A program made the position numbers and the translations under genes. The notes under the pieces are model-generated. The model did no database searches, was not told the DNA's origin, and saw nothing but the letters and a program-made list of their open reading frames with translations. This document shows, piece after piece, positions 24,125-32,490 of a stretch of 64,000 nt of DNA; the first letter of the stretch is position 1; every line of letters begins with the position of its first letter. Origin of the DNA: CAWBYL01 sp963793025 (GTDB lineage: Bacteria > Actinomycetota > Acidimicrobiia > Acidimicrobiales > Acidimicrobilacustridaceae); contig CAWBYL010000006.1 in assembly GCA_963793025.1 (NCBI GenBank), positions 806,001 to 870,000 of the forward strand. The letters are read 5' to 3'.

Positions 24125-25971
24125 TCATCGGCCTCGGAACCGATCTGGTCGACCTCGGCCGGTTCCGGTCCGTGCTGGAGCGCAGAGCCACCATTCGCGA
24201 GCGGCTGTTCACGGCGGCCGAGCGGGCCTACTGCGAGGAGCGCAACGATCCCGTCGAGCGCTACGCGGTTCGCTTCGCGGCCAAGGAGGCCACGTTGAAG
24301 GCGCTCGGCGTCGGCCTCGGTGCCGTCGACTGGCACGACATCGAGGTCCGGCGCGACGACGAGGGCCGACCGTCGCTCGTCCTCGGGGGTCGGGCGGCGA
24401 CGTTGGCCACCGAGGCGGGAGTGGCGTCGTGGCAGCTGAGCCTCACCCACGGCGATGCCCAGGCCGTGGCCGTCGCCATCGCCCTGAGCGCCGATCCCGA
24501 GCCGGCGGGGCCGATGTCCGCCGCCGCGCCGGCCGGTCCGGGGGTCGGATGGCTCGGGAGCGGGAATGAGGACGGGGTGCCTCTGGCTCCGATCCTGCGT
24601 GGTGGCCTGGTCCCGATCGTCACCCCCGCCGAGATGGCCGAGATCGACCGAGCGGCCCCCGAGCCGGTCGACGTGCTGATCGGCCGGGCCGGTTCGGCGG
24701 TGGCCCGTGCCGCCCGGGGCCTGTTGGGGGGCACCTACGGCCGACGGGTGGTGGTGGTCGCCGGCAAGGGCAACAACGGCAACGACGGGCGCGACGCGGC
24801 CCGTCGCCTGGCTCGGGCCGGTGTGCGCACCCGGGTCATCGATGCCGCCGACGCGCCCGCTGTCCTCCCCGAAGCCGATCTCGTCATCGATGCCGCCTAC
24901 GGCACCGGATTCCGTGGTTCCTACGACTCGCCCCGGCGGCCGCCCGGCGCCCTGGTGCTCGCAGTGGACACGCCCTCGGGCGTCGACGGCCTCAGCGGTG
25001 GGGCGGCGGGCCGCGTGCTCGACGCCGACGTCACCGTCACCTTCGCCGCCCTCAAGCCCGGACTGGTGCTCTCGCCCGGGGCGGCGCACGCGGGTCGCGT
25101 AGAGGTGGCCGACATCGGCCTCGACGTCTCGGGGGCGAGGGCGCATCTCGTCGGCCAGGCCGCGGTGGCCGGCTGGTTGCCCGAGCGACCGGTCGACAGC
25201 CACAAGTGGCGGTCCGCGGTGTGGCTCGTGGCCGGCAGCCCGGGCATGGGCGGAGCGGCGTCCCTCACCGCTCGCGGCGCCCTGCGCAGCGGCGCCGGCT
25301 ACGTCCGCTGCTCGACCCCGGGCGGCACCGCCGGTGGCCTTCCCGTGGAGGTGGTGCAGACCGATCTGCCCGCCGAGGGCTGGGCCGACGAGGTGCTCGG
25401 GGGACTCGACCGCTTCGCCGCACTGGTGGTGGGCAACGGCCTCGGTACCGCCACCTCGACCCGCGCCGAGGTGCGGGCCGTGGTCTCGGGTGCCGCCTCG
25501 AAGGGCATCCCCACGGTGGTGGACGCGGACGGTCTCACCGCCCTCGGGACCGAGGTCGCGAGCTTCGTCGGCCCGACCACGGTCCTGACGCCGCACGACG
25601 GTGAGTACGAGCGGCTGGCCGGGCACCGCCCCGGACCCGACCGTCTCGACGCAGCCCGTGCGCTGGCGGCGACGACCGGCGCCGTGGTGTTGCTGAAGGG
25701 CTCCTCGACGGTGGTCGCCCATCCCGACGGGCGAGCGCTGGTCACCAGCACCGGAGACTCGCGCCTGGCCACCGCGGGCACCGGGGACGTGTTGGCCGGG
25801 GTGATCGCGGCGCTGCTCGCGACAGGGCTCGATCCGCGCCGCGCCGCGGCCGCCGGAGCGTTCCTCCACGGTCGAGCAGGCGCCCTAGGCTGGCGCCGCG
25901 GCCTGGTGGCCGGGGACGTTCCCGACCACCTTCCGGCCGCGTTCGAAGAGCTGACGGCCCTGTGGCCGTGA
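24121..25971 (+). CDS. acpS: Fusion of holo-ACP synthase and NAD(P)HX epimerase/dehydratase
   Basis: This single 616-residue frame joins two enzymes usually made separately. Residues 1-125 are AcpS, which transfers phosphopantetheine to acyl carrier protein: GLGTDLVDLGRF with Asp8, and RFAAKEATLKALG with Glu56. A Pro/Gly-rich linker (about 125-160) leads to the Nnr epimerase domain, with VVVAGKGNNGNDGRDAAR at about 211-228. This is followed by the ADP-dependent dehydratase domain, with AGSPGMGGAASLTARGAL and TAGTGDVLAG. Nnr repairs hydrated NAD(P)H. The GTG start overlaps the glmS stop by four bases. No internal stop or frame break is seen, so the fusion looks genuine. Confidence 0.92.
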   Translation: MIIGLGTDLVDLGRFRSVLERRATIRERLFTAAERAYCEERNDPVERYAVRFAAKEATLKALGVGLGAVDWHDIEVRRDDEGRPSLVLGGRAATLATEAGVASWQLSLTHGDAQAVAVAIALSADPEPAGPMSAAAPAGPGVGWLGSGNEDGVPLAPILRGGLVPIVTPAEMAEIDRAAPEPVDVLIGRAGSAVARAARGLLGGTYGRRVVVVAGKGNNGNDGRDAARRLARAGVRTRVIDAADAPAVLPEADLVIDAAYGTGFRGSYDSPRRPPGALVLAVDTPSGVDGLSGGAAGRVLDADVTVTFAALKPGLVLSPGAAHAGRVEVADIGLDVSGARAHLVGQAAVAGWLPERPVDSHKWRSAVWLVAGSPGMGGAASLTARGALRSGAGYVRCSTPGGTAGGLPVEVVQTDLPAEGWADEVLGGLDRFAALVVGNGLGTATSTRAEVRAVVSGAASKGIPTVVDADGLTALGTEVASFVGPTTVLTPHDGEYERLAGHRPGPDRLDAARALAATTGAVVLLKGSSTVVAHPDGRALVTSTGDSRLATAGTGDVLAGVIAALLATGLDPRRAAAAGAFLHGRAGALGWRRGLVAGDVPDHLPAAFEELTALWP

Positions 25972-26000
25972 GCCCCCACGGCTTGCCCCACGGAGGATCG

Positions 26001-26516
26001 ATGCTGCGAGACCTGCCCGTTCGCGACCTGATGGTCACCGACGTGTTGAGCTTCTCGCCCGACGACAACGTCCGGGAAGCCATGCGGAAGCTCCTGCGAC
26101 GCGACGTCGACGGCGCTCCCGTGCTCGATGCCGACGGCCAGGTGGTGGGCCTGCTCTCGACCGCGGACCTGATCGTCGAAGAGGCCCGTGTCCACCTGCC
26201 CACGGTGATCACCCTGCTCGGTGCCTACCTCGAGCTCCCGTCGTCCAAGCGGCGCTTCGACGAGGACATGGAGAAGGCCCTGGGCTCCACCGTGGGCGAG
26301 GTGATGGACGCCGAGGTCCCGACCATCGGACCCGACGACACCGTCGAGACGGCGGCCAGCGTGCTCCACGAGCAGCAGGCCGATCGCATCCCGGTCGTCG
26401 ACGACGCCGGCGTCCTGGTCGGGATCATCGCCCGCGGTGACATCGTGAAGGCCATCGTCCGCGAGCTCGATGCCGCCGAGTCCGAGTCCGAGTCCGACTC
26501 CGAGGTCGGCGAGTAG
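26001..26516 (+). CDS. CBS-pair domain protein
   Basis: This is a 171-residue protein with two CBS motifs: VRDLMVTDVLSFSPDDNVRE with VDGAPVLDADGQVVGLLST, then VGEVMDAEVPTIGPDDTVET with IPVVDDAGVLVGIIARGDI. CBS pairs bind adenine nucleotides and regulate partner proteins; no catalytic domain is attached. The C terminus is a Glu/Ser run (ESESESDSEVGE). CGGAGGA at 25991-25997 supports ATG 26001 over an upstream GTG. It lies between acpS-nnr and alr; its partner is unknown. Confidence 0.85.
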   Translation: MLRDLPVRDLMVTDVLSFSPDDNVREAMRKLLRRDVDGAPVLDADGQVVGLLSTADLIVEEARVHLPTVITLLGAYLELPSSKRRFDEDMEKALGSTVGEVMDAEVPTIGPDDTVETAASVLHEQQADRIPVVDDAGVLVGIIARGDIVKAIVRELDAAESESESDSEVGE

Positions 26517-26524
26517 GGCCACCT

Positions 26525-27631
26525 GTGCGAGCCGCCCGCGCCGAAGTCGATCTCCAAGCGGTCGCCCAGAACGTGGCTGCCCTCCGGAGCGCCGTCGCCC
26601 CCGCGATCCTGTGCGCGGTGGTGAAGGCCGACGGGTACGGGCACGGCGCCATCGCCGTCAGCGAGGCCGCCCTGTCGGCCGGGGCCGATTGGCTCGGGGT
26701 CGCCCTGGTGGAGGAGGCCGCGGTGCTGCGCAAGGCCGGCATCCGGGCTCCGATCCTGCTGCTGTCCCAACCCCGCCCCGCCGACCTGACCGCTGCCGTT
26801 CGCTACGACCTGCGCGTCTGCGTGCACTCCGCCGCCGCCGTCGACCTCCTCGCCGCCGCCGCCGCCGAGCAGGGCCGGATGGCTCGCGTCCACCTCAAGG
26901 TCGACACGGGCATGCATCGCATCGGGGTGGCGCCGGCGGACGCCTTGGCCCTCGCCCGCCAGATCGTCTCGCACCCGGAGCTGGAGCTCGAAGGTGTCTT
27001 CACCCACTGCGCGGTGGCCGACGAGCCCGCCGACCCGTTCACCGATGTCCAACTCGACCGGTTCGAGGCAGTCCTCGACGAGCTGGGTGCGGCCGGCATC
27101 CAGCCCGCTCTGCGTCACGCCGCCAACTCGGCCACGGCCATCGAGCACCCGCGCGGCCGCTACGACCTCGTGCGCGCCGGGATCGCGGTGTACGGGATCC
27201 CTCCCGCGCCGGGCCTGGCCGGCTCGCTCGGCCTCCGACCGGCCCTGACCCTGCGGGCCGAGATCTCCATGGTCAAGCGGGTGGGCGCCGGCGAGGGTGT
27301 GTCCTACGGCCTGCGCCACCGCTTCGAGGCCGACACCACCGTGGCCACGGTGCCCATCGGCTACGCCGACGGCGTCCCGCGCCGGCTGGGCCTCCAGGGC
27401 GGGAAGGTCCTCATCGGTGGCCGGCGGTGCCCCATCGTCGGAGTGGTGACCATGGATCAGCTGATGGTGGACTGCGGGGACGACGAGGTGCAGGCCGGCG
27501 ACGAGGTCGTCCTCATCGGGCGTCAGGGGGGCGAGGAGGTCACGGCCGAGGAGTGGGCCGGGCTGCTCGACACCATCGCCTACGAGGTGGTCTGCGGCAT
27601 CGGCCCCCGGGTTCCTCGCTTCTACGGCTGA
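26525..27631 (+). CDS. alr: Alanine racemase
   Basis: Alr converts L-alanine to D-alanine for peptidoglycan, using pyridoxal phosphate. The PLP lysine is in CAVVKADGYGHGA (residues 30-42) and the second catalytic Tyr is in GEGVSYGLRHRF. VDTGMHRIG and the C-terminal IGPRVPRFYG also fit. It has 368 residues and starts at GTG 26525, eight bases after the CBS gene. It belongs with the cell-wall precursor group glmM-glmS upstream. Confidence 0.96.
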   Translation: MRAARAEVDLQAVAQNVAALRSAVAPAILCAVVKADGYGHGAIAVSEAALSAGADWLGVALVEEAAVLRKAGIRAPILLLSQPRPADLTAAVRYDLRVCVHSAAAVDLLAAAAAEQGRMARVHLKVDTGMHRIGVAPADALALARQIVSHPELELEGVFTHCAVADEPADPFTDVQLDRFEAVLDELGAAGIQPALRHAANSATAIEHPRGRYDLVRAGIAVYGIPPAPGLAGSLGLRPALTLRAEISMVKRVGAGEGVSYGLRHRFEADTTVATVPIGYADGVPRRLGLQGGKVLIGGRRCPIVGVVTMDQLMVDCGDDEVQAGDEVVLIGRQGGEEVTAEEWAGLLDTIAYEVVCGIGPRVPRFYG

Positions 27632-27715
27632 CATCTTCTTCAGTCGGTGCCCTGACCGGCCGATGTCTCTCCGAAGCCGGTGTGCTTCGTCGTCCAACTG
27701 GTGGAGAGTGTCCTC

Positions 27716-28573
27716 ATGCGTCGTCTCGTCCCCTGTGTCTTCGGGGTGCTGGCTCTGGTAGCTGCCACCGTGACCGTCACCGCCCTGCCCGCCGGAGCGG
27801 CGGGCACGATCACCGCCACCTCGGTGACGTTGTCGGCCGGTGACGACTGCGACTCGGCGGACCTCGACATCGGGCTGGTCTCGGGCGTCGTCGACACGGA
27901 GACGGGGATGACCACGGACGTGTCCGGGACCGTCCTCGACAGCTTCACCCAGGTATCGACCAACCTGAACAACCTCGATGGTGTGTTCGACGGCTACGGG
28001 ATAACCACTGACGGCTCCCCGATCGACGGCTCGGTGATCGGCACCTACGCGTCGGTCGGGGTGGCGCCGCTCTCGGCGGCCACCGCGGCCGAGTGGTTCG
28101 TCCTGTATCGCTGCGGCACCGGCGGCACCAGCACCACCTTGTACTCGTGCTTCGGCGACCTGGGCACATGTCCGTCCACCGCCCCCGAGGCCCTGGACCT
28201 GCTCTTCGGTGCTTCCCTCGACCCCTCCACCGCGGTGCCAGGCGCCACCGTCACCGTTGCCGGAGAGGGATGCTTCTTCCCGCTCGCCGGGGCGCGGATC
28301 TTCGATGGTGGCAGCGCCACCGGGGTCGGTGACGTCGTCGTGCCGGCCGCCGACGGCACCTTCTCGATCCCCTTGGTGGTTCCGGCCTCGGCCCCGCCGG
28401 ACTCGATGCTGACCGTGCAGGTCGACTGCGGCAACGAAGACCAGTCCCCCGCGCAGTCGGTGGTGCTCGACCTGGCCGTCGGTCAGGTGGCCCCCACCAC
28501 GGTCGTCCCCACGACTGTCGCCACGACGGTTGCTCCGGAACCGGTCGAGGTCGCGCCGGCGTTCACCGGCTGA
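27716..28573 (+). CDS. Exported protein with Thr/Pro-rich C terminus, function unknown
   Basis: This is a 285-residue protein with an N-terminal signal peptide (MRRLVPCVFGVLALVAATVT, probable cleavage near ALPAGAAG). The mature part has six or more Cys, suggesting disulfides. The segment PSTAVPGATVTVAGEGCFFP resembles an Ig-like or bacterial surface repeat. The end is PTTVVPTTVATTVAPEPVEV followed by APAFTG and a stop. This recalls Acidimicrobiia wall proteins with an LPXTG-like motif, but no membrane helix follows. GGAG at 27703-27706 supports ATG 27716. I do not recognise a specific function. Confidence 0.75.
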   Translation: MRRLVPCVFGVLALVAATVTVTALPAGAAGTITATSVTLSAGDDCDSADLDIGLVSGVVDTETGMTTDVSGTVLDSFTQVSTNLNNLDGVFDGYGITTDGSPIDGSVIGTYASVGVAPLSAATAAEWFVLYRCGTGGTSTTLYSCFGDLGTCPSTAPEALDLLFGASLDPSTAVPGATVTVAGEGCFFPLAGARIFDGGSATGVGDVVVPAADGTFSIPLVVPASAPPDSMLTVQVDCGNEDQSPAQSVVLDLAVGQVAPTTVVPTTVATTVAPEPVEVAPAFTG

Positions 28574-28638
28574 CACGGCCCGACCTCCGGTCAGGCGGGG
28601 CCGCCGGGACCCTCCCGACCCAGCGGTACCATCACCGG

Positions 28639-29233
28639 GTGCCATCGTCCCTCGAGCTCCTCGCTGACGACGCGGCCGGGTGCACCCGGTGCGCACTGGC
28701 GGCTGGTCGCACGACGGTCGTGTTCGGGAGCGGCGATCCCGAGGCGGACCTGATGTTCATCGGCGAGGGTCCGGGTGCGGAGGAGGACAAGCAGGGTCTG
28801 CCCTTCGTGGGCCGATCGGGCAAGCTGCTCGACCAAGCTCCTGGGCGAGGAGCTGGGCCTGACCCGGGACCGGGTCTACATCGCCAACGTCGTCAAGTGC
28901 CGGCCGCCCGGCAACCGGGACCCCCTGCCCGACGAGATCGCCGCGTGCCGCCCGTACCTCGAGGGTCAACTCGAGCGCATCGCCCCGAAGGTCGTGGTCA
29001 CGCTGGGAAAGTTCGCCGGTCAACTCCTGCTCCAGAGCAAGGAGGGCATCACCCGGCTGCGAGGTCGCAGCTATCCCTTCGGCACGGCCGTGCTGGTGCC
29101 GACCGTGCACCCCGCCTATGTGCTCCGAGGAGGCGGCCAACCAATGGCCCAGATGCGGGCCGATCTGGTGCGAGCCAAGCAGGCCCTCGTCGAGGCCGGG
29201 TCTGCGCTCGTCTCCCCGGGGGGAGCGTCGTGA
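28639..29233 (+). pseudogene. udg: Uracil-DNA glycosylase family 4, frame broken by one base
   Basis: The two halves together give a complete family-4 Fe-S uracil-DNA glycosylase. The first frame has CTRC, FIGEGPGAEEDKQGLPFVGR and SGKLLD. The second frame has LLGEELGLTRDRVYIANVV, KCRPPGNRDPLPDEIAACR and TVHPAYVLR. The four cluster cysteines and active-site motifs are intact, but an extra C near 28834 (GAC-C-AAG) shifts the frame. Removing one base restores about 197 residues. With no other damage visible, a sequencing or assembly error is as likely as a real mutation. TACCAT at 28627-28632, six bases before GTG 28639, suggests a leaderless message. Confidence 0.8.
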
Positions 29234-29767
29234 TCTTCGCCCGCACCATCGGGGTGGACCAGACGAAGGAGCTGGCGGCGGCGCTGGCCGAGCTGGCCCG
29301 TCCCGGTGACCTCCTCCTGCTGGCCGGCGACCTCGGGGCGGGCAAGACCGCCTTCACCCAGGGTTACGGCGCCGCCCTCGGGATCGACGATCTCATCACC
29401 AGCCCCACCTTCACGTTGGTGAACAGCTACGAGGGCCGCCTCGAGCTCAACCACCTCGATGTGTACCGGCTGGAGGCCCTCGCCGAGGTGTTCGACCTCG
29501 GGATCCCCGAGATGCTCGATGACGGTGGGGTCACCGTCATCGAATGGGGTGATGCCGTAGCTCCCGCTCTGCCGGCCGACTACCTCGAGGTCCGCTTCAC
29601 CTTCTCCGACGACGACGATGACGAGCGCGTCATCGAGCTGGTACCCGTCGGGTCGCGGTGGGCGGCCGCGCACCCGGGCGGTGGCCACGGCCGTCTCCCC
29701 CTGGATCCACGAGCCCGGCACCGAGTCGCCCGCCCCCACAGAGCCCGAACAGGAGCCCCCGTGCTGA
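29230..29767 (+). CDS. tsaE: tRNA t6A biosynthesis ATPase TsaE, 3' end frameshifted
   Basis: TsaE is the P-loop ATPase of the threonylcarbamoyl-adenosine tRNA modification pathway. LLLAGDLGAGKTAFTQGYG (Walker A), ITSPTFTLVNSY and LNHLDVYRL are typical, and VTVIEWGD is present. After GSRWAA (near 29667) the frame runs on without a stop into tsaB through an arginine/proline-rich stretch. The +1 frame instead reads RTRAVATAVSPWIHEPGTES and stops at 29765-29767, overlapping the tsaB GTG as expected. An extra base near 29668 is therefore likely. As sequenced, 29230-30459 is one TsaE-TsaB open frame. It starts at GTG 29230, overlapping the udg stop. Confidence 0.85.
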
Positions 29768-30459
29768 TCGCCGGCATCGACACCGCCACGGTGCAGGTGA
29801 GCGTCGCCGTCGGCGGCCACGAGGGGGTCCTGGCCTCGACGCAGTCATCACGTGGCCGCCAGCACGCCGAGGTGCTCACCCCGGCGATCGAGTTCACCTG
29901 TCGCCAGGCCCGCATCGAGCTGTCCGAGATCAGCGTCGTCGCCGTCGACCTCGGCCCGGGGCTGTTCACTGGACTACGGGTGGGGGTGGCCGCGGCCAAG
30001 GCCATGGCCCATGCCCTCAACGTCCCCATGATCGGTGTGCCCAGTCTGGACCTGCTCGCCTTCCCGGTGCGCTTCACCTCGCGCCTGATCGTCGCCACCA
30101 TCGACGCCCGGCGCGGCGAGCTGTTCTACGCCTTCTACCGACAGGTCCCCGGCGGCATCCAGCGCCTCACCGACCATCAGGTGGGGTCGCCCGACGATCT
30201 CGCCTCCGAGCTGCTGGCCGCCAGCGAGGAGTGCCTCCTCGTCGGTGACGGCGCCATGCGGTACCGGGAGGTCTTCGAGGGTCTCAAGAAGATCGAGATC
30301 GTCGAGGAGGGCTTTGCCTACCCGTCGGCCTCGTCGCTGGTGATGCTCGCCCACGCCCAGGCCCTGCGTGAGCAGTGGGTCAAGCCGTGGGACCTCCAGC
30401 CGCTCTACCTGCGCAAACCAGACGCCGAGATCAACTGGGCCACGCGCCCGCCGGTGTGA
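29761..30459 (+). CDS. tsaB: tRNA t6A biosynthesis protein TsaB
   Basis: TsaB (232 residues) is an ASKHA-fold scaffold that pairs with TsaD in making t6A37 on tRNAs reading ANN codons. It begins MLIAGIDTATVQVSVAVGG and contains RQHAEVLTP, VVAVDLGPGLFTGLRVGVAA and ATIDARRGELFYAFY, all typical. GTG 29761 is chosen because similarity to TsaB begins exactly there. The preceding in-frame stretch is probably an artefact of the tsaE frameshift. It is followed by rimI and tsaD, the usual order. Confidence 0.93.
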   Translation: MLIAGIDTATVQVSVAVGGHEGVLASTQSSRGRQHAEVLTPAIEFTCRQARIELSEISVVAVDLGPGLFTGLRVGVAAAKAMAHALNVPMIGVPSLDLLAFPVRFTSRLIVATIDARRGELFYAFYRQVPGGIQRLTDHQVGSPDDLASELLAASEECLLVGDGAMRYREVFEGLKKIEIVEEGFAYPSASSLVMLAHAQALREQWVKPWDLQPLYLRKPDAEINWATRPPV

Positions 30460-30464
30460 CGTCG

Positions 30465-31073
30465 ATGGCGGCGGCACCGTCCCCCCGGACCGGTGGACGC
30501 GGCGCGAGCCGTGTCTCGGTGTCGGTGATGCCGATGCGTCGCCGTCATCTGCGGGCGGTGCTCCGCATCGAGGAGCGAACCAGCTCCACCCCGTGGTCGC
30601 TCGGGCTGTTCCTCGCCGAGGCCCGGCGTCCCGAGCGGGTGTACCTCGTTGCCCGGGCCGGCTCGACCGTCGTGGGTTACGCGGGGATGCTCTTCGCCCT
30701 CACCGACGGCCACGTCACGACGGTCGCAGTCGATCCCGAGCGCCAGGGTGGTCGGGTGGCCACGCGTCTTCTGCTCGTGCTCATGCGGCGGGCGGTCGAG
30801 CGGGGCGCGGAGGCGGTCACCCTCGAGGTCCGGGCCTCCAACGAGGCCGCCCAGGCCCTGTACCGGCGGTTCGGTTTCGCCCCGGCCGGGGTGAGGGCCG
30901 GTTACTACCGCGACCCCGTCGAGGATGCCTTGGTCCTGTGGGCCCACGACATCCATCTCCCGCCCTACACCGACCGGTTGGCGGCCATCGAGGCCGATCT
31001 GCCGTCCCCACTGGTCGTCGAGGGCATCGCGCCGGGCGCCCGGCCGATCTCATCGCCCGAGGAGGGCTCCTAG
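30465..31073 (+). CDS. rimI: Ribosomal-protein-alanine N-acetyltransferase (RimI-type GNAT)
   Basis: This is a GNAT-fold acetyltransferase, probably RimI, which acetylates the N terminus of S18. The acetyl-CoA site is seen as TTVAVDPERQGGRVATRLL, with EVRASNEAAQALYRRFGFAP as the C-terminal motif. ATG 30465 gives 202 residues, including about 25 extra N-terminal residues. Later starts (GTG or ATG at about MPMRRRHLRA) would give the usual length. It sits between tsaB and tsaD, as in many actinobacteria. Confidence 0.88.
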   Translation: MAAAPSPRTGGRGASRVSVSVMPMRRRHLRAVLRIEERTSSTPWSLGLFLAEARRPERVYLVARAGSTVVGYAGMLFALTDGHVTTVAVDPERQGGRVATRLLLVLMRRAVERGAEAVTLEVRASNEAAQALYRRFGFAPAGVRAGYYRDPVEDALVLWAHDIHLPPYTDRLAAIEADLPSPLVVEGIAPGARPISSPEEGS

Positions 31074-32072
31074 GTGGACCGAACCCGAGTACTCGGCATC
31101 GAGACCAGCTGCGACGAGACGGCGGCCGCCGTCGTCGTCGACGGGCGTGAAGTGCTGTCGTCGGTGGTGTCGAGCCAGGTCGACCTCCACGCCCGTTTCG
31201 GCGGGGTGGTGCCCGAGATCGCCAGCCGGGCCCACGTCGAGCTCCTCACCCCGGTGATCGCCCGCTCGTTGGTCGAAGCGGGCATCGACGACGATCACGT
31301 CGACGCGGTGGCGGCCACCGTGGGCCCCGGACTGATCGGTGCCCTCCTCGTGGGTGTGAGTGCGGCCAAGACGCTCGCCCTCGTCTGGGACGTGCCCTTC
31401 GTGGCTGTCAACCACCTCGAGGCGCACCTGTACGCCGCGCTGCTCGAGGACCCCGAGCTCGACCTTCCGGTGGTGGTCCTGCTGGTGTCCGGTGGCCACA
31501 CCCTGTTGATCCTCATGGAGGGCCACGGGAACTACCGGGTACTTGGATCGACGATCGACGACGCCGCCGGCGAGGCCTTCGACAAGGTCGCTCGCTACCT
31601 GGGCCTCGGCTATCCCGGTGGTCCCGCCATCGACGCCATCGCCATGGAGGGTGATCCCGAGGCCATCGCCTTTCCGCGGGCGATCCTGGAGGACGGGTAC
31701 GACTTCTCGTTCTCGGGGGTCAAGACGTCGGTGGTCAACTACGTCCGCAAGCACCCTGACGTCGCCACCGAAGACGTGGCCGCATCGTTCCAGGAGGCGG
31801 TGGTCGACGTGCTCGTCACGAAGGCCCGTCGCGCCGCCCGCGAGCACGGGGCCAAGGGCCTGTGCCTGGCCGGGGGAGTGGCGGCCAACTCGCAGCTGCG
31901 GGAGCGGCTCCTCGACGCCTGCGTGGCCGACGGCCTGCGGGCGTTCCTCCCCAGCCGGTCGATGTGCACCGACAACGCGGCCATGGTGGCGGCGGCCGGT
32001 TGGTACCGACTTCAGTCCGACGGACCGTCGCCCCTCGACACCGGCGCCAGCCCCAATCTGCGCCTCGTCTGA
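31074..32072 (+). CDS. tsaD: tRNA t6A transferase subunit TsaD
   Basis: TsaD (332 residues) transfers the threonylcarbamoyl group to A37 of tRNA. VLGIETSCDETAAAVV at the start, the metal-binding HLEAHLYAA, VSGGHTLLI and GLAGGVAANSQLRERL-type motifs are conserved. GTG 31074 directly follows the rimI stop. With tsaE and tsaB it completes the dedicated t6A set except tsaC, which is not in this window. Confidence 0.97.
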   Translation: MDRTRVLGIETSCDETAAAVVVDGREVLSSVVSSQVDLHARFGGVVPEIASRAHVELLTPVIARSLVEAGIDDDHVDAVAATVGPGLIGALLVGVSAAKTLALVWDVPFVAVNHLEAHLYAALLEDPELDLPVVVLLVSGGHTLLILMEGHGNYRVLGSTIDDAAGEAFDKVARYLGLGYPGGPAIDAIAMEGDPEAIAFPRAILEDGYDFSFSGVKTSVVNYVRKHPDVATEDVAASFQEAVVDVLVTKARRAAREHGAKGLCLAGGVAANSQLRERLLDACVADGLRAFLPSRSMCTDNAAMVAAAGWYRLQSDGPSPLDTGASPNLRLV

Positions 32073-32090
32073 GCGCTCTCGGGAGCGGGG

Positions 32091-32119
32091 TTGTACCTCG
32101 GGGCTGTCGCGCGTATCGT
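32091..32119 (+). promoter_or_regulatory. groES-groEL promoter
   Basis: TTGTAC (32091-32096) and TATCGT (32114-32119) are 17 bp apart. The -10 runs directly into the CIRCE operator, so a bound repressor would block RNA polymerase. Confidence 0.75.
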
Positions 32120-32145
32120 TAGCACTCGTCCAGTGAGAGTGCTAA
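32119..32145 (+). promoter_or_regulatory. CIRCE operator for HrcA
   Basis: This is a perfect CIRCE inverted repeat: TTAGCACTC, nine bases, GAGTGCTAA. CIRCE is bound by the heat-shock repressor HrcA. Its position overlapping the -10 and start of groES transcription fits heat-shock repression. Confidence 0.95.
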
Positions 32146-32167
32146 GCGCTCTCAACACGAGAGTGCT
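32145..32167 (+). promoter_or_regulatory. Second, degenerate CIRCE-like inverted repeat
   Basis: AGCGCTCTC (32145-32153) and GAGAGTGCT (32159-32167) form a near-perfect inverted repeat with a five-base spacer. It contains the CIRCE half-site GAGTGCTA. The spacing is shorter than the nine bases of CIRCE, so it may be an auxiliary half-site or an RNA hairpin in the groES leader. Confidence 0.5.
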
Positions 32168-32190
32168 AGTCGCCAACGGAGGCGCCTTAC

Positions 32191-32481
32191 ATGAGCCTGC
32201 AGCCCCTGGAAGATCGGATCGTCGTCAAGCCCGGCGAGGGTGAGGAGACCACGGCCAGCGGCCTGGTCATCCCCGACACGGCCAAGGAGAAGCCCCAGCA
32301 GGGCGAAGTCCTCGCCGTGGGCCCCGGCCGTCGCAGCGACACCACGGGTGAGCTGATCCCCGTCGACGTCAAGGTGGGCGACACCGTCGTCTACAGCAAG
32401 TACGGCGGGACCGAGATCACCGCTGACGGTGCCGACGTCCTCATCCTCAACGCCCGCGACGTGCTCGCGGTCGTGAAGTAG
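32191..32481 (+). CDS. groES: Co-chaperonin GroES
   Basis: GroES (96 residues) caps the GroEL folding chamber. LQPLEDRIVVKPGEGEETTA, the mobile loop TASGLVIPDTAKEKPQQGEV and the end DVLILNARDVLAVVK are typical. It is the first gene of the CIRCE-controlled operon, with GGAGGCGCC before the ATG. Confidence 0.98.
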   Translation: MSLQPLEDRIVVKPGEGEETTASGLVIPDTAKEKPQQGEVLAVGPGRRSDTTGELIPVDVKVGDTVVYSKYGGTEITADGADVLILNARDVLAVVK

Positions 32482-32490
32482 GAGATACCC

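Noticed and set aside
28639..30459. A single 606-residue Udg-TsaE-TsaB fusion protein
   Set aside because: The stretch between 28834 and 29230 in this frame is nonsense; the real glycosylase sequence continues in another frame and ends at 29233.
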